A stretch of DNA of 64,000 nt from Elymus sibiricus (GCA_039707655.1 CM077676.1:426537379-426601378), one strand, 5' to 3'; shown: positions 1-10,549, numbered from the stretch's first letter. Notes: generated by a model from the letters alone, not told the origin. Program-made: numbers and translations.

Positions 1-749
1 TCCATCCCCCGAGCACAACTCCGACGAGCTTGTCGACCGGCGAGCCCTTTTGTCCCTACTGCTGCATCACCCCCCGTCCCATCCCCTACCTCTGTCGCCA
101 CCATCCCAGTTGCCCCCAGCGCCGGTGCCGAAGGCCGCTCTGCAGGAAATCCCTTCTCCGGTCGATGTAGTCTGTGCCTCCCACGATCCCGTCAACAGAG
201 GTCCCCCGTGCGGGCTCCCGTCGTCGATCCCCGTCCCCCGTCCTGCAGAACTGAGAGCACCGGCGAGGATGACCGAATCTCGTGGCGCACGCATTGGAGC
301 AGTTCAATTTCTGCAGTGTGGGTGTGAGTTGCTGTGTGAGCCAAAAAAAACTGACTTTTATCAACTGTTGGGTATTTATATAAAAACGTTGTTTGTAACA
401 ATTCGTTGTGTTTATTAAAAATACAGAAGTTCACCATGCGAAACTTGCACAGTTCAATTTGTATTAAAAAGATAGAAAATAAAACAACAGTAAAGTTCAC
501 TCAAATAATGCAACTTTTCACACTGCAAAAAAATTGAACTTCTTATTGTATGTGTTACACACCTTTCGGAAAGGTACAATTATTTTTCAAACAGTTCAAT
601 TGCTTGATAATTGCTCGATAGATGTAAGTCGAGAAGAATAAAAAATATATCAACAAAATAAACCCATGAGGATTGCAAAAAAAACTTTTGAGTTAACAGG
701 ATAAGAACCGAAAAGTTAAAAGATGAAAACCTTGGGGAGTTCAAAAAAA
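1..749. repeat. Left arm of a long inverted repeat (foldback-type element)
   Basis: Base 1 pairs with base 4352 and about 749 with 3603. The reverse complement of this stretch is nearly identical to 3603-4352. Translated pieces of the two arms differ at only a few residues in roughly 120. The outer part is GC-rich and the inner part AT-rich. The arm runs off the left edge of the window, because the right arm continues outward into GC-rich sequence to about 4.9 kb. Long, highly similar arms around a large spacer fit a foldback or long-TIR Mutator-like element. No transposase is visible, so the class is an inference. Confidence 0.8.
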
Positions 750-1198
750 GATAATGATGTTGCTTTCTACAGATGGTCTTCCTGTAGATAGATCATTCTC
801 CATCCTCTTGGAAGCTTCAGCATTCTGAATGATCAGAACAAAAACAATATAATGTTAGTGTGATGCTACTTATGTATGTTGGTACCAAGCTTGATGATGT
901 ATTGGTTGTGCATGTAGCACACGACGTATGTGTGTATTGTTGTGTGTAATTTTTTTCAATTTCAATAGCATGCGAAGTTCATGTTTCATAAATTCATAAG
1001 TTCACGTGTACCACATACTGAAGAAATTCATCAATGAAAAAAAGGACAGCCTAAGCCATTTCACCGACAACAAAAAATGCCGAAAAAATGTCGCGAGACA
1101 AAAAAACAAACTTCACAAGATATAACATAGTAAGTTCGTAGAAAAGTGGAAAAAACATAATTTTGTTTTGTAAGTTTAACCATTTCTAAAAAATACCT

Positions 1199-1990
1199 TG
1201 AAGTTCAAATTTAAATAATAGGGCGGTTCAATGTTTATTAAAAACCTGTAGTTTTCCCCGTTACTATAGAATAAACCAAGAAGTTCAAAAATAAAAAAAT
1301 GGAGCAGTTCGAAAAGTTTATAAAAATGGTGTTTCTACATTTTACTAAAAATTGGAGAAGTTCAAATTTAAATAACATAGAAGTTCAAAAATGTTTCCAA
1401 AACCAAGAAGGTCAAATTAAAAAAACCGAGCAGTTTAAAAAGTTTGTAAACATGGATTTGCCCCCTATTTTTTTAAAGATCTAGAAGTTCAAATTTCAAG
1501 AAGTGAGTGGTTCGATGTTTATTACATAACTAGGACTTTTCCCTTTACTAATGAATAACACCAAGAATTTCTAATTAAAAAATGAAGTTGTTTGATGTTT
1601 ATAAAAATCTTAGATTTTCCCCGATACTAAAGATTAAAACCAAGAAGTTCAATTTTAAAAAACAGAGTAGTTCAATGCATATTAAAAACTCAGTTTTTTC
1701 TCGTTACTGAAGAATAAAACCAAGAAGTTCAATTTTAAAAAGCAGAGCAGTTTGATATTTATTTGAAAACTCGATTTTTTTGCCGGTTACTAAAGAATAA
1801 GACCAATAAGATCTATTGGAAATAACGAAGAACTTCGATGTTTCTAACAAAACTCCAATTTCCACATTTCTAAAAAAGCACACAAAGAAGTTCAAATAAA
1901 AAAGTTAGAGCGGTTCGATGTCTATAAAAAACTCAGATTTTTCCGTTACTAAAGCGAAACAGAGAGAAGTTCAAATTGATAACAGCCGGA
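1199..1990. repeat. Degenerate tandem array, period about 80 bp
   Basis: Roughly ten diverged copies share the order AAGAAGTTCAA, an A-rich stretch, GAGCAGTTCGATGTTTAT, AAAAACTC, a T-rich stretch, then CCGTTACTAAAGAATAA. The best copies are near 1560-1890. Copies differ by substitutions and small indels, so the array is old. Confidence 0.7.
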
Positions 1991-2109
1991 AGTTCACGTA
2001 CTGCATGGTATGTGTTTCGTATGAGAAAATAGGAATAAAAAGGCGAAGTCTAAAAATTTTGTTGCTAGAAGTTCAAGTGCCCAGCCCGGGAAAGTTCAAA
2101 AAGTTCATC

Positions 2110-3510
2110 CTGTTCAACAACTTTCCAAGGGTATATAATATTCTTATTCCAAATAAACGGTTAATACAAATTGGTGTATCTTGTTCGAAACAAAAGTTTA
2201 ACCGTGTTAGATAAAGTTGCGTCTTTTCAACAGGTTTCTAAGGTATATCATTTGTGGAACCCCGACGAAACGGATGAGGAATCACGAACAAAAATACATG
2301 ACAGAAGTTCAAAGTGAAAACAGCGAGCAGTTCAACTACTACACGGGATGCGTTTCACATGAGAATAAAAGAATAAAAAACTAAAAGCCTAAAAGGTTTG
2401 TTGCAAGAAGTTCACGTCCTCCTCCCTGCACGGTTCAAAATTTATATTGCGAGACGTCCGACCTTCAATTACATGTTTTAAAAAAGGTAAAAAAAACGAC
2501 GTTGTTTTAACCATTTTTAAAACTGCTCTCAAACGACAACGAATTTGTAATGACTGTCTGGATGAAAAAGTTGCTCCTATTCATAAGCTTTCCAACGGTA
2601 TATATTATATGCTACATTCCAATGAACGGTTTAAAAATTTCATGTATACCGTTTAAAACACATTTTTATGTATTCAAAAAATTCTTTTGAACCGTCGCGA
2701 GTATGAAAAACTGGTCAACACGGGAAAGTTGCGTGTTTTCAACAGCTTTCCATCGGTATATCATTTGCTCATTTTCGGTAAGTGGTTTGGGAGTTACGGG
2801 CAAAAACAGCACGTGAAAAACAGAGTGAAGTTCAAATAGACACGGCCCAGAAGTTCAACTACTTCACGCAGTGCATCTCCGAACACTCTGTTTTGGCGAT
2901 GAAGGCAGAATGCATGATTTCGCCGTTTTCAAAATTACTTAAAAACGGTTGGGAGTTAGAGAAAACTTTCTATACAAAAAAGTTTTGCATTTTCGATAGC
3001 TTTCCAATGGTAAATTATTTGCCCCATTCCGATAAAGTTTGCACAAATTACGGCCAAAATACATTTTCAGCCATTTTCAAAATTGACGTAAAACCGTAAG
3101 GAATTGGGAGAAACATTATATACATAAAAGTTTTGCATTTGTCCAGGCTTTCCAACGCCATATCATTTGCTGCATTCCGACAAACCGTTGAAAAATTAAC
3201 TCAAAAATACGAACTCGGATGAACTTCGACCGTTTTCTAAATTACTCTTAAACCGTTCAAAATTAGAAAAACAATTCTATATGGAAAAGAAGCGCATTTT
3301 TATAATCTTTCCAACGCCATATTATTTGCCTCAATCCGATTAGCCGTTTAGAAATGGGCTTGAAAATATGAACTCGGCTGTTCGGTTTGAGAAATTCCGC
3401 GATTTTTCAAATTACTCTTTAACCGTATGGAATTTGGGAAAACTTTCTATATGTGGAATGAGCGGATTTGCAGCATCTTTCCAATGCCATATTATTTGCC
3501 TGATTTCGAT
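2110..3510. repeat. Second degenerate repeat family, spacing about 150-170 bp
   Basis: A core resembling CTTTCCAACGGTATATCATT followed by TTGC and CATTCCGA recurs near 2115, 2230, 2587, 2745, 2999, 3149, 3307 and 3478. Several copies are followed by an AAACGGTTT-like block and by AAAATACGAACTCG. Spacing is about 150-170 bp between the last four copies and less regular before. The family is distinct from the 80-bp array to its left. Confidence 0.65.
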
Positions 3511-3602
3511 AAATGGTTTAGAAATGGGAACAAAAATACGATTCACGTTTTTTGTATGAAGAAAAAACGGTTTTCAAAACTTTTCGTACTGCATGGTATG
3601 TG

Positions 3603-4352
3603 TTTTTTTTGAACTCCCCAAGGTTTTCATCTTTCAACTTTTCGGTTCTTATCCTGTTAACTCAAAAGTTTTTTTTGCAATCCTCATGGGTTTATTTTGT
3701 TGAAATATTTTTTGTTCTTCTCGACTTACATCTATCGAGCAATTATCAAGCAATTGAACTGTTTGAAAAATAATTGTACCTTTCCGAAAGGTGTGTAACA
3801 CATACAATAAGAAGTTCAAATTTTTTGCATTGTGAAAAGTTGCATTATTTGAGTGAACTTTACTGTTGTTTTATTTTCTATCTTTTTAATACAAATTGAA
3901 CTGTGCAAGTTTCGCATGGTGAACTTCTGTATTTTTAATAAACACAACGAATTGTTACAAACAACGTTTTTATATAAATACCCAACATTTGATAAAAGTC
4001 AGTTTTTTTTGGCTCACACAGCAACTCACACCCACACTGCAGAAATTGAACTGCTCCAATGCGTGCGCCACGAGATTCGGTCATCCTCGCCGGTGCTCTC
4101 AGTTCTGCAGGACGGGGGACGGGGATCGACGACGGGAGCCCGCACGGGGGACCTCTGTTGACGGGATCGTGGGAGGCACAGACTACATCGACCAGAGAAG
4201 GGATTTCCTCCAGGGCGGCCTTCGGCACTGGCGCTGGGGGCAACTGGGATGGTGGCGGCAGAGGTAGGGGATGGGACGGGGGGTGATGCAGCAGTAGGGA
4301 CAACATGGCTCGCCGGTCGACAAGCTCGTCGGAGTTGTGCTCGGGGGATGGA
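3603..4352. repeat. Right arm of the long inverted repeat
   Basis: This is the reverse complement of 1-749, including the shared run of T before GAACTCCCCAAGG at the inner end. A 249-codon open frame on the minus strand (4684-3935) crosses this arm. It is GC-rich and proline-rich at first and becomes an AT-rich tail. It matches no family I know and also appears in the left arm, so I do not call it a gene. Confidence 0.8.
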
Positions 4353-4946
4353 GGAGGGAACAAGAGGGAGCAGGGCGTCGTCGGCGCGCCGTGGTCGAGG
4401 ACGAACGAGCTCGCCGGAGCAGCACCACTTCCCACGCGTGAGAAACCGCGGATCCAGTGGCCAGTTCTTAGATCTGAGCCCGCCGTCGGTGTCTCGATGC
4501 AGTACGTGGTCGGGGTCGCCGGGGGGAGGGGAGGTGGGCGGCGCGTCGCCAGGAGGCGGTGGATCCGATAGCAGGGCGCGGGGGCGCTCGTCGCCGGGGC
4601 GAGCGGAGCCAGGGAGAAGAGGCGCGCGTCTCCACGGCGGAGCACGTCGCCGGAGGTGGTGCGGGATCGGGGAGGGTCAAACAATAAGGGCGGCTCGCCG
4701 TTGGCCGAGGGGTCGGCGGGGGTCTAGGCAGCGATGCGGGTGGGGCGGGCAGGCGCCGGTGAGGGTGGTTGGTGGGTTGGGGCGCGCTGCACGGGGCAGT
4801 TCGGTGGAGGGTGATGGGTGGGTCGCGAGTTGTGTGGGAGGTGGGAGGTGCAAAGCGGAGTTGGGATTCGGGAACACCTGATCATCCCTATATAGGGCGC
4901 GCCGTGATCAGAATAATATTCTGATCCTGGGATCAGAATAGTGCTG

Positions 4947-4949
<3 letters not shown>
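4353..4949. mobile_element. GC-rich outer part of the foldback element
   Basis: This continues the right arm outward. Its partner would lie left of base 1. The sequence is strongly GC-rich with overlapping open frames in several phases, which is typical of high-GC DNA and not evidence of coding. It ends near a palindrome at 4906-4926 and a second GATCAGAAT at 4932-4940, which may be the element terminus. Confidence 0.5.
4906..4926. repeat. 21-bp palindrome at the presumed element end
   Basis: GATCAGAAT and ATTCTGATC face each other around a 3-base centre. The half-site GATCAGAAT recurs in direct orientation a few bases further right. Repeated half-sites at an element edge could be transposase-binding or terminal sequence, but nothing else here supports that. 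Confidence 0.6.

Positions 4950-5013
<64 letters not shown>
4950..5013. repeat. (TA)n microsatellite
   Basis: An uninterrupted TA dinucleotide run of about 64 bases directly follows the foldback element. A short palindrome CTCCCAGGAG lies just beyond it. Confidence 0.95.
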
Positions 5014-5014
<1 letters not shown>

Positions 5015-5084
5015 CTCCTCTTTTATACTCCCAGGAGTATATGTACTCCCATCCTTAATGGATAAGTATGAATAGGCTGAGCCG

Positions 5085-5600
5085 TGAGTTTTTTATTTTT
5101 TGCGAAAAACTTCCAATCTATTTGTCTTCAATCATGGTAGTACAACGAACACCAGAAATAATAAAAATTACATCCAGATCCGTAGACCACCTAGCGACGA
5201 CTACAAGCACTTAAGCGAGCCGAAGGCGCGCCGCCATCATCGCCCCTCCACCGTCGGAGTCGGGCACAACTTGTTGTAGTAGACAGTCGGGAAGTCGTCG
5301 TGCTAAGGCCCCATAGGGCCAGCGCACCAGAACAGTAACCGCCGCCGATGAAGAATAACGTAGATCGAAAGGATCCAACCCGAAAACACACGAACGTAGA
5401 CGAACAACGACTAGATCCGAGCAAATCCACCAAAGATAGATACGCCGGAGACACACCTCCAAACGCCCACCAACGATGCTAGACGCACCACCGGAACGGG
5501 GGCTAGGCGGGGAGACCTTTATTCCATCTTCTTGGAGCCGCCGCCGTCTCGCCTTCCTGAGCAGGACACAAACCCTAACAAAACTAAAGAAGGACGAGGA
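5085..5600 (-). mobile_element. Retroposon-like repeat, copy 1 (unclassified non-LTR type)
   Basis: On the minus strand this starts near GTTAGGGTTTGTGTCCTGCT and ends in an A-rich tail (CGCAAAAAATAAAAAA). It shares its whole length with 38865-39654 and 60046-60505. Conserved blocks include CCTATGGGGCCTTAGCA, GACTGTCTACTACAACAAG, and GTAGTCGTCGCTAGGTGG followed by TCTACGGATC. There is no long open frame. The A-tail and uniform 3' end suggest a SINE or a non-autonomous LINE derivative. No clean target duplication is visible. Confidence 0.6.
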
Positions 5601-5973
5601 TTTTTAGCTCTCGGGTGCTCCACCCACCTATATGGTAAGCGCATGGTTAATAGTGTAGTCAACAACAGGTTATCTGGAGTTGTCATATCACAGATCGCCA
5701 AATAACCAACATGTATAGTATAGCTAGTTACTAAAAACTACTCCCTTGTATCAAAATATAATAAGAGAACGCCTTATATTTTGATATAGATGGATTACTA
5801 CTTTATTAAGACCTGATCCGCACCTTACACTCTCACAATGTTTCTTGAAACTCATGCTGCCGCTGACTTTTAATCTACAGCCTGCTTCTTTTCTCTCTTA
5901 TCCAATTCAGCAAAAATATAATACTTTAATCCTTGCATCCTGTTGACTGTACCTTATTAGACTTCCTCTAATA
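5601..5973. other. Intergenic, possible MITE fragment
   Basis: No gene is seen. At 5741-5800 the pieces TATCAAAATATAA and TTATATTTTGATA face each other closely, as in a collapsed Stowaway-type element. The remainder is unassigned. Confidence 0.4.
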
Positions 5974-6191
5974 CTCCCTCCGTTCCAATGAATAAAACGT
6001 GCACTAGACCAATCAAATGTGATCAATCAAATGCGGTTTATGTGATAAAAATTATACCGTTGAATTCTTATTGAAAAGAAGATTTCAATGGTATAGTTTT
6101 TAAATCACAAAAATACATAATATTGATGCAATTTACGCGCAAAGTTGGATTTTGGGAATCGTGCGCGCCTTATTCATTGGAACGGAGGGAG
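5974..6191. mobile_element. Stowaway-type MITE
   Basis: The terminal inverted repeats are CTCCCTCCGTTCCAATGAAT on the left and its complement ending in GAACGGAGGGAG on the right. The element is 218 bp and preceded by TA. The right TA has drifted (TTGTA). It is non-coding and AT-rich, as expected of a Tc1/mariner-related MITE. Confidence 0.9.
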
Positions 6192-6280
6192 TTGTATTTA
6201 GATGGTTATATTAATATCGGAAGTTAATATAAATACATATTGATACTACTACAGTTATGTTGGTTCTCGAGAAGGTAATG

Positions 6281-7095
6281 AGATAACATAAAAGTAAATA
6301 GATAGGCCCTTCGCAGAGGAAAGCAAGGATTGTCATGCGTTGTTTTTATGAAGTTTGTAAACTTGTGTTGCCTTATTTGGGAATAGTTTTAGAATTGGAA
6401 GGAAAAAAAAGACTTGTTTATCCCCATTTTGTTTATAATGGCTACTTTGATACTTTGCATTTTGAATTTATTCCATTTCCTTTCTTTTTGGGATATTTGA
6501 TAGAATCTCCTTCAAAATCTTAGATAACAAAACGATTTGAGCGCGATGATGACAATTGACATGTCATAACATAAAAGTAAATAGATATGCACTTCGCAGA
6601 GCAAAGTAGGGATTGTCATGTGTTTTTTTTTTCTAAAATTTATATAGTTGTGCTGCCTTATTTGGGGGTTATTTTTACAATTTGAAGAACAAAAATACAT
6701 GTTTATCCCCATTCTCTTTATAATGACTACTTTGATGATTTGCATTTTGAATTTGTTTGTTTTCCTTTATTTTTGGGATATTTTGATAGACTTGATTTGT
6801 TTATTTATTTGCAGCGATTACAAAAAGAATAGAAAACTATTCATTTCCCTCCTTCGAAATCTTAGAAAAGAAAAATATTTTTGGGCATGTCGATGACAGT
6901 TTATTTGGAATGACATTTTTAGTAATGATAGGTAGATGTAGTGGACCCCTTATGACATAAACTTTGACTCAAGATTTTTGATCTACAAGCAGAATTAATG
7001 CTTAGTAGAGATGAAGTTTAGCAATAGACTACTCCAAGTGTAGGAAGTGACCGACTAGAGAGCATAACAATTATAACCATGCATTCTAAATAAGT
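6281..7095. mobile_element. Decayed gypsy internal fragment with an internal duplication
   Basis: The string ATAGGCCCTTCGCAGAGG appears here and again at 14272 and 28788, inside the two full gypsy elements of this window. The stretch is therefore a remnant of a related element's non-coding internal region. Two similar copies of about 280 bp (from 6281 and from 6559) lie head to tail. Both start at ATAACATAAAAGTAAATAGATA and run through TTATCCCCATT, TATAATG and CTACTTTGAT. No coding sequence is seen. Confidence 0.6.
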
Positions 7096-7270
7096 AAGCA
7101 TCAAGGATACAAACACTCTGAAGCTAGTATAACATCATCAAGGCTGATTTCGCAACAACAACAAAAAAGAGTATATACGTTGCCCTTGGGAGTTTTATAG
7201 TGCGATAGTCTAACGGGACAAGATTTTGCATTCAACTGAGATCATCGGCTGGGGAGGTATCGACGTGACG

Positions 7271-7294
7271 GGTTCTCAAAAAAAAAAAAAAAAA
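7271..7294 (+). mobile_element. Extremely 5'-truncated retroposon insertion (A-tail only)
   Basis: GGTTCTC followed by about 17 A is flanked by exact 15-bp direct repeats GGTATCGACGTGACG at 7256-7270 and 7295-7309. The seven non-A bases match the 3' end of the LINE tail at 34823-34840 (GATTCTCAAAAA). This is what target-primed reverse transcription leaves when it aborts almost at once. Confidence 0.85.
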
Positions 7295-7332
7295 GGTATC
7301 GACGTGACGCTCGGAAATGTTGCACCATGCAT

Positions 7333-8290
7333 CCGACAAGATCTCAACAAAACCGTTAACACGATTGGACATTTGGATCGAGTGGCTGCATGGTGACCGA
7401 TCGGAGTTGATGGACGTGACATCGCGATCGTGCGTTCTGATTGACTGATTACCTGCGGCCTGGTTTAGGTCGATGGCGTGAACAGTCGGCGGCTTCAATT
7501 CTGCGGTCGGAGCCATTAATTGTGGCCGCGCGAGCGATCATCACCCATCTTACGCGCGGTAGCAGGTTTTGGATCGTCTCTCCGGTAGCGGATCTGCACG
7601 CGCGCGCCGGCTGTTTTGGCGGCGTCGATCCGGAAATGGCGGGCCCAGAACAGTGGGAGTACGTAGCTCGTGGTCTTGCGATGCGATACGGCGGTGATTG
7701 CAGTGTCGATGTATGCCCCTCGCAACTATGCGCGCGCATAGTGTTGCCCGTCCGTGTAGCGTGAGCACTGCGCTGCACCTGCATGCACGCACGGGTCCAA
7801 CACTGCTTGCTAGCTACGGCCACTTCGACTGATCGACGTCACATGCACGCAGGTGACCTACTGTCTACTGACCGGCTGGCGGTACATGAGTCGATTTGCA
7901 CCCGAAAATAAATCGATCCAAACACTCCTACATCGAAGAGAAACTCCCTGCTTACTCGCTTGGTGAGCGCTACTTAATTATCTCCAAACCAAAGTACACA
8001 GCGCAGCTGGGACGGCATGCCGCCGTACCGCCCTGGTATCCGCTGCCGGCACGATCGGGCGATCTGATTTGCGAGCAACTGTTCACGGCGGTATGCCGCC
8101 GTACCGCCCTGGGATCCGCTGCCGGCCCGCCCGCGGACAACAGCATTTGTTTTTTGAGGGGCCAGCGGACAGCAGCAATTAAGGTGTTCTTCCCACGCCC
8201 AGGGGTACATTTGCTTTGGTTTTTTATTTTACGGTGACTCCCTGGGGGCTGGGGCGTCTGGGCGAGCCGGCCATTGATTCTGCTTGTGTA
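7333..8290. repeat. Low-copy module B, copy 1
   Basis: This matches 41406-42640 over most of its length. Shared blocks include AACAAAACCGTTAACACGAT, TCTGATTGACTGATT, GCCGTACCGCC and GGATCCGCTGCCGGC, and the closing 'gtgactcnctggg' region with ATTTGCTTTG. The distal half is also found at 43401-43990, and the last part at 21220-21547. Frames here are short and not conserved between copies, so I see no gene. The module is part of the duplicated region that also carries the HPT 3' flank. Confidence 0.7.
8014..8126. repeat. 38-bp direct repeat inside module B
   Basis: CGGCATGCCGCCGTACCGCC at 8014 and CGGTATGCCGCCGTACCGCC at 8089 both continue into CTGG, ATCCGCTGCCGGC. The second copy sits 75 bp after the first. 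Other copies of module B keep only one or a degenerate pair. Confidence 0.7.
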
Positions 8291-8797
8291 CATGGATGTA
8301 TTCGGTCTCTTTCAACGCATGGGTGTTTAGGGAATGTGCTAAAGGATTCTTAGAGACGGACCCTCAAATCTTCACTATATGTTTGGAACATTGTGTCTGG
8401 ACCTCTTTTAACATCCAACGAAGATCTGTATATATCCGCTTAGCAATCCGGATGTACGGATTCCGGTATCCAAGAGACAAACGTCGGGGGCTTTGCCGAA
8501 GTCCGGACATCCACTTGACCAATCACATGCATGGTCCCTCTCTTCTCTCTCTCTCCTTCGAACCGCACATGCATGGTCCCCCTCTCCTCTCTCTCCTCCC
8601 AACTGGACACTAAACCACAAATATCCCACCATATGCATGGTCCCTACCTACTTTTTCTACTCTCAACCGGATACTTTGTGATTAGCATTGGATGACTCCC
8701 TCCCGCATCATGTCCACGGACAATGTTCAGACATAAAAACGGACATATACCGGAGATATTTGCGGCTCAGCATTGGAGATGCCCTAAGTGTATTAAA
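8291..8797. other. Unassigned stretch with short tandem repeats
   Basis: No gene is seen. Between 8525 and 8650 the block CATGCATGGTCC followed by a CT-rich run occurs three times at about 50-60 bp spacing. The segment ends at GGCTCAGCATTGGAGATGCCC, which resembles the terminus of a Harbinger-type MITE whose other end I could not find. Confidence 0.4.
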
Positions 8798-8827
8798 TGG
8801 TTTCGGTTTTCGATCCGGTTTTCCTTA

Positions 8828-9398
8828 GGCTAGTCATAGTGGGGAGTAACTTAGACTAGTGTCATGCATATGACACTAGTCTATGTTACTATCTTCATAG
8901 TGCAAAGTAACATAGAAGTAGTACTCCCTCCGTACCGGTGCATTAGGCAAATTATGAAAACCAAATAATTCCAAAACACTTAGGCGCGGTGCATTAACTC
9001 ACACCTCGTCCCTTGTTTTTTAATATGAATAAAGGAATTAACCAATAAGAGACGTGGGGCGTGTATGTTTTCAATGACTTGAGACTACCTAGCACGGCAA
9101 GCAGTGGTCAGTCCATTGCATACATGTGGTATTAATTAGAAAATAAACATTAAGTTCTCTCGTTTTCTCCGCCTTGGTCACAGTGCACAACTTAAGATGA
9201 CTGCACCGGTACGGAGGGATTATCATAGATGACTGCATTTATTAGATTGTACACTCATCTTGCTTTGGGTTGCGTTATGTTACAGTAACATATTATGTTA
9301 CTCCAAACACCTCTGTCGTTATTAACTACATGGCACGTAACAAACTTGTCTTGAAATGCGCTATGTTACTAGCTAAGTTACTCCCACTATGACCAGCC
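8828..9398. mobile_element. Tourist/Harbinger-type MITE
   Basis: The termini are GGCTAGTCATAGTGGGGAGT on the left and the complement of ACTCCCACTATGACCAGCC on the right. They are flanked by TTA at 8825-8827 and 9399-9401. Removing it restores the LINE tail sequence. It carries a nested Stowaway at 8924-9219. Confidence 0.85.
8924..9219. mobile_element. Stowaway-type MITE nested in the Tourist element
   Basis: CTCCCTCCGTACCGGTGCA at the left end is matched by TGCACCGGTACGGAGGGA at the right. TA precedes it and T-TA follows. It is about 296 bp and non-coding. Confidence 0.9.
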
Positions 9399-9465
9399 TT
9401 ATAAACTGGATCAATCTCATGGTATTACGGTCACTTTGAGTAATATATTCAGGTGGGGGAACTGC

Positions 9466-9496
<31 letters not shown>

Positions 9497-9576
9497 CCCT
9501 CGGTGATTCTAAAAAAAGTGCATGAAAAGGCTTAGCAAGTACTAATCTCTTCAAGCATAAGTGCTTAGCTTTTATA

Positions 9577-9797
9577 CTAGTTCCATCTAAGTTTATTAGT
9601 CCTCATCATATTTTGGGTCAAATTTTCACCCCATACTCCAAATAAGGATAAACACATGCATTTATCTCTTAATCCTTGCATGCAACGGTTTAATTGACCT
9701 TAAAATCTAAACTTGGGAATGGGAGCAACAAAATTGAGACTTACGAATGGAAAAACTAAATTTTTACGATAAACCCTATAAACTAGAAGGAAGGGAG
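9577..9797. mobile_element. Stowaway-type MITE
   Basis: TA flanks both ends. The termini are CTAGTTCCATCTAAGTTTAT and the complement of ATAAACTAGAAGGAAGGGAG. The element is about 221 bp, without an open frame. Its right end abuts module A. Confidence 0.75.
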
Positions 9798-10205
9798 TAT
9801 GTGCACGTCCATCCACCCAGGCCGATGTGGTACGCCATGTATACACGTACGTCTCTTCCTTCCACCCATTCGAAACAAAAACATTGGAGCGACTTGCGCA
9901 CCGGCCAGCATACCGGGATTGCCAGCCAAGGGCCCTGCCATGCATCTGATCCGTGCTGACTTCAGCATTACTACCCGCAAGAGCAGCCCGGGGCGGTGAT
10001 CGGTTATTGACAGTTTGCTGCTGTAGGTGCCTTAGATATGTTTGATTTTCTTTTTTTTGTAGCTTGTATGAACTTGGTGGTTTCGGATAATTGAAATCGG
10101 AGGGGATGCCCTCTTTATCTTTGAAAAAAGAGCAGCCGGGCCAAGCATGCATGCATGCTCAATCCAGAGAGCCGTGTGCATGCATAATCGAGGCCCCGAC
10201 GACGG
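9798..10205. repeat. Low-copy module A, copy 1 (relative of the HPT 3' flank)
   Basis: ACGTACGTCTCTTCCTTC, CCCATTCGAAAC, GGCCCTGCCATGCATCTGAT and TGCTGACTTCAGCATTAC match 43060-43300, 35230-35340 and 46880-47220. The last is the 3' flank of the intact HPT gene. The copy is interrupted by a LINE fragment at 9989-10127 and resumes after it (ATCGAGGCCCCGACGA). Confidence 0.65.
9989..10127 (+). mobile_element. 5'-truncated LINE 3' end
   Basis: A short insert ending GGGGATGCCCTCTTTATCTT then TGAAAA is flanked by 10-bp direct repeats AAGAGCAGCC at 9979-9988 and 10128-10137. Sequence on both sides belongs to module A, which confirms the insertion boundaries. There is no coding content. Confidence 0.75.
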
Positions 10206-10453
10206 GCATGTACAATGGTTGATAAGAGAGACTTATCTTAAGTCCGCCACGTAATCTAGATAATACAATAAAAAATGATGTACAATAGGTTATTTTATAC
10301 CATCATCTCTAATAACTATATATCCCTAAATAGTTGTTGCTAAGACATCATTTCTTAATTAAGAGAAGGCAAGCCTTTTCTTATGATTTCTTCCTCCTTC
10401 ACCTCAACATTTATTCTACATGACACTTCTAAGATAGCATCATTATACATGCC
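10206..10453. mobile_element. MITE, probably Tourist-like
   Basis: The left end GGGCATGTACAATGG and the right end, complement of CATTATACATGCC, form imperfect terminal inverted repeats around 248 bp of AT-rich, non-coding DNA. The flanking three bases do not match, so the target duplication is lost or the ends are slightly misplaced. Confidence 0.65.
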
Positions 10454-10549
10454 TTAAGGCGGATCGTACATTCATGATAACTAACACTACATTGTGTGCT
10501 TGGTTTTGAGGCGTCACATGCATGCAGAATCGTTTTTACCCTCCCGTTG

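Larger units (their letters stand above)
750..3602. mobile_element. AT-rich spacer of the foldback element
   Basis: This 2.85-kb segment between the inverted arms has no convincing coding region. It is built largely from two unrelated families of degenerate tandem repeats, annotated separately, and is littered with the short motif AAGTTCAA and its variants. Frames longer than 60 codons here are interrupted and repetitive. It resembles the repeat-filled middle of a non-autonomous DNA element more than a gene. Confidence 0.65.
8798..9518 (+). mobile_element. LINE 3'-end fragment, interrupted by nested MITEs
   Basis: Before and after the MITEs the sequence matches the tail of the LINE at 34715-34840: TTTTCGATCCGGTTT, TATAAACTGGATCA, CACTTTGAGTAATATATTCA and GTGATTCTNAAAAA. 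A C-rich run with CACACA sits in the middle. The flanks AAGTGTATTAAATGG and AAGTGCATGAAAAGG look like an aged target duplication with three mismatches. Confidence 0.7.

Noticed and set aside
3935..4684. 249-codon minus-strand frame, proline/arginine-rich
   Set aside because: It lies in the inverted-repeat arm and the GC-rich outer part, has no domain, and overlapping frames are open on the other strand. It is more likely composition-driven.
7449..7823. Frames of 100-120 codons on both strands in module B
   Set aside because: They are not preserved in the second copy at 41406-42640, so they are chance frames.
9460..9500. Poly-C plus CACACA run as a regulatory element
   Set aside because: It lies in a LINE tail where the related copy has a short C run, so it is simple-sequence expansion.
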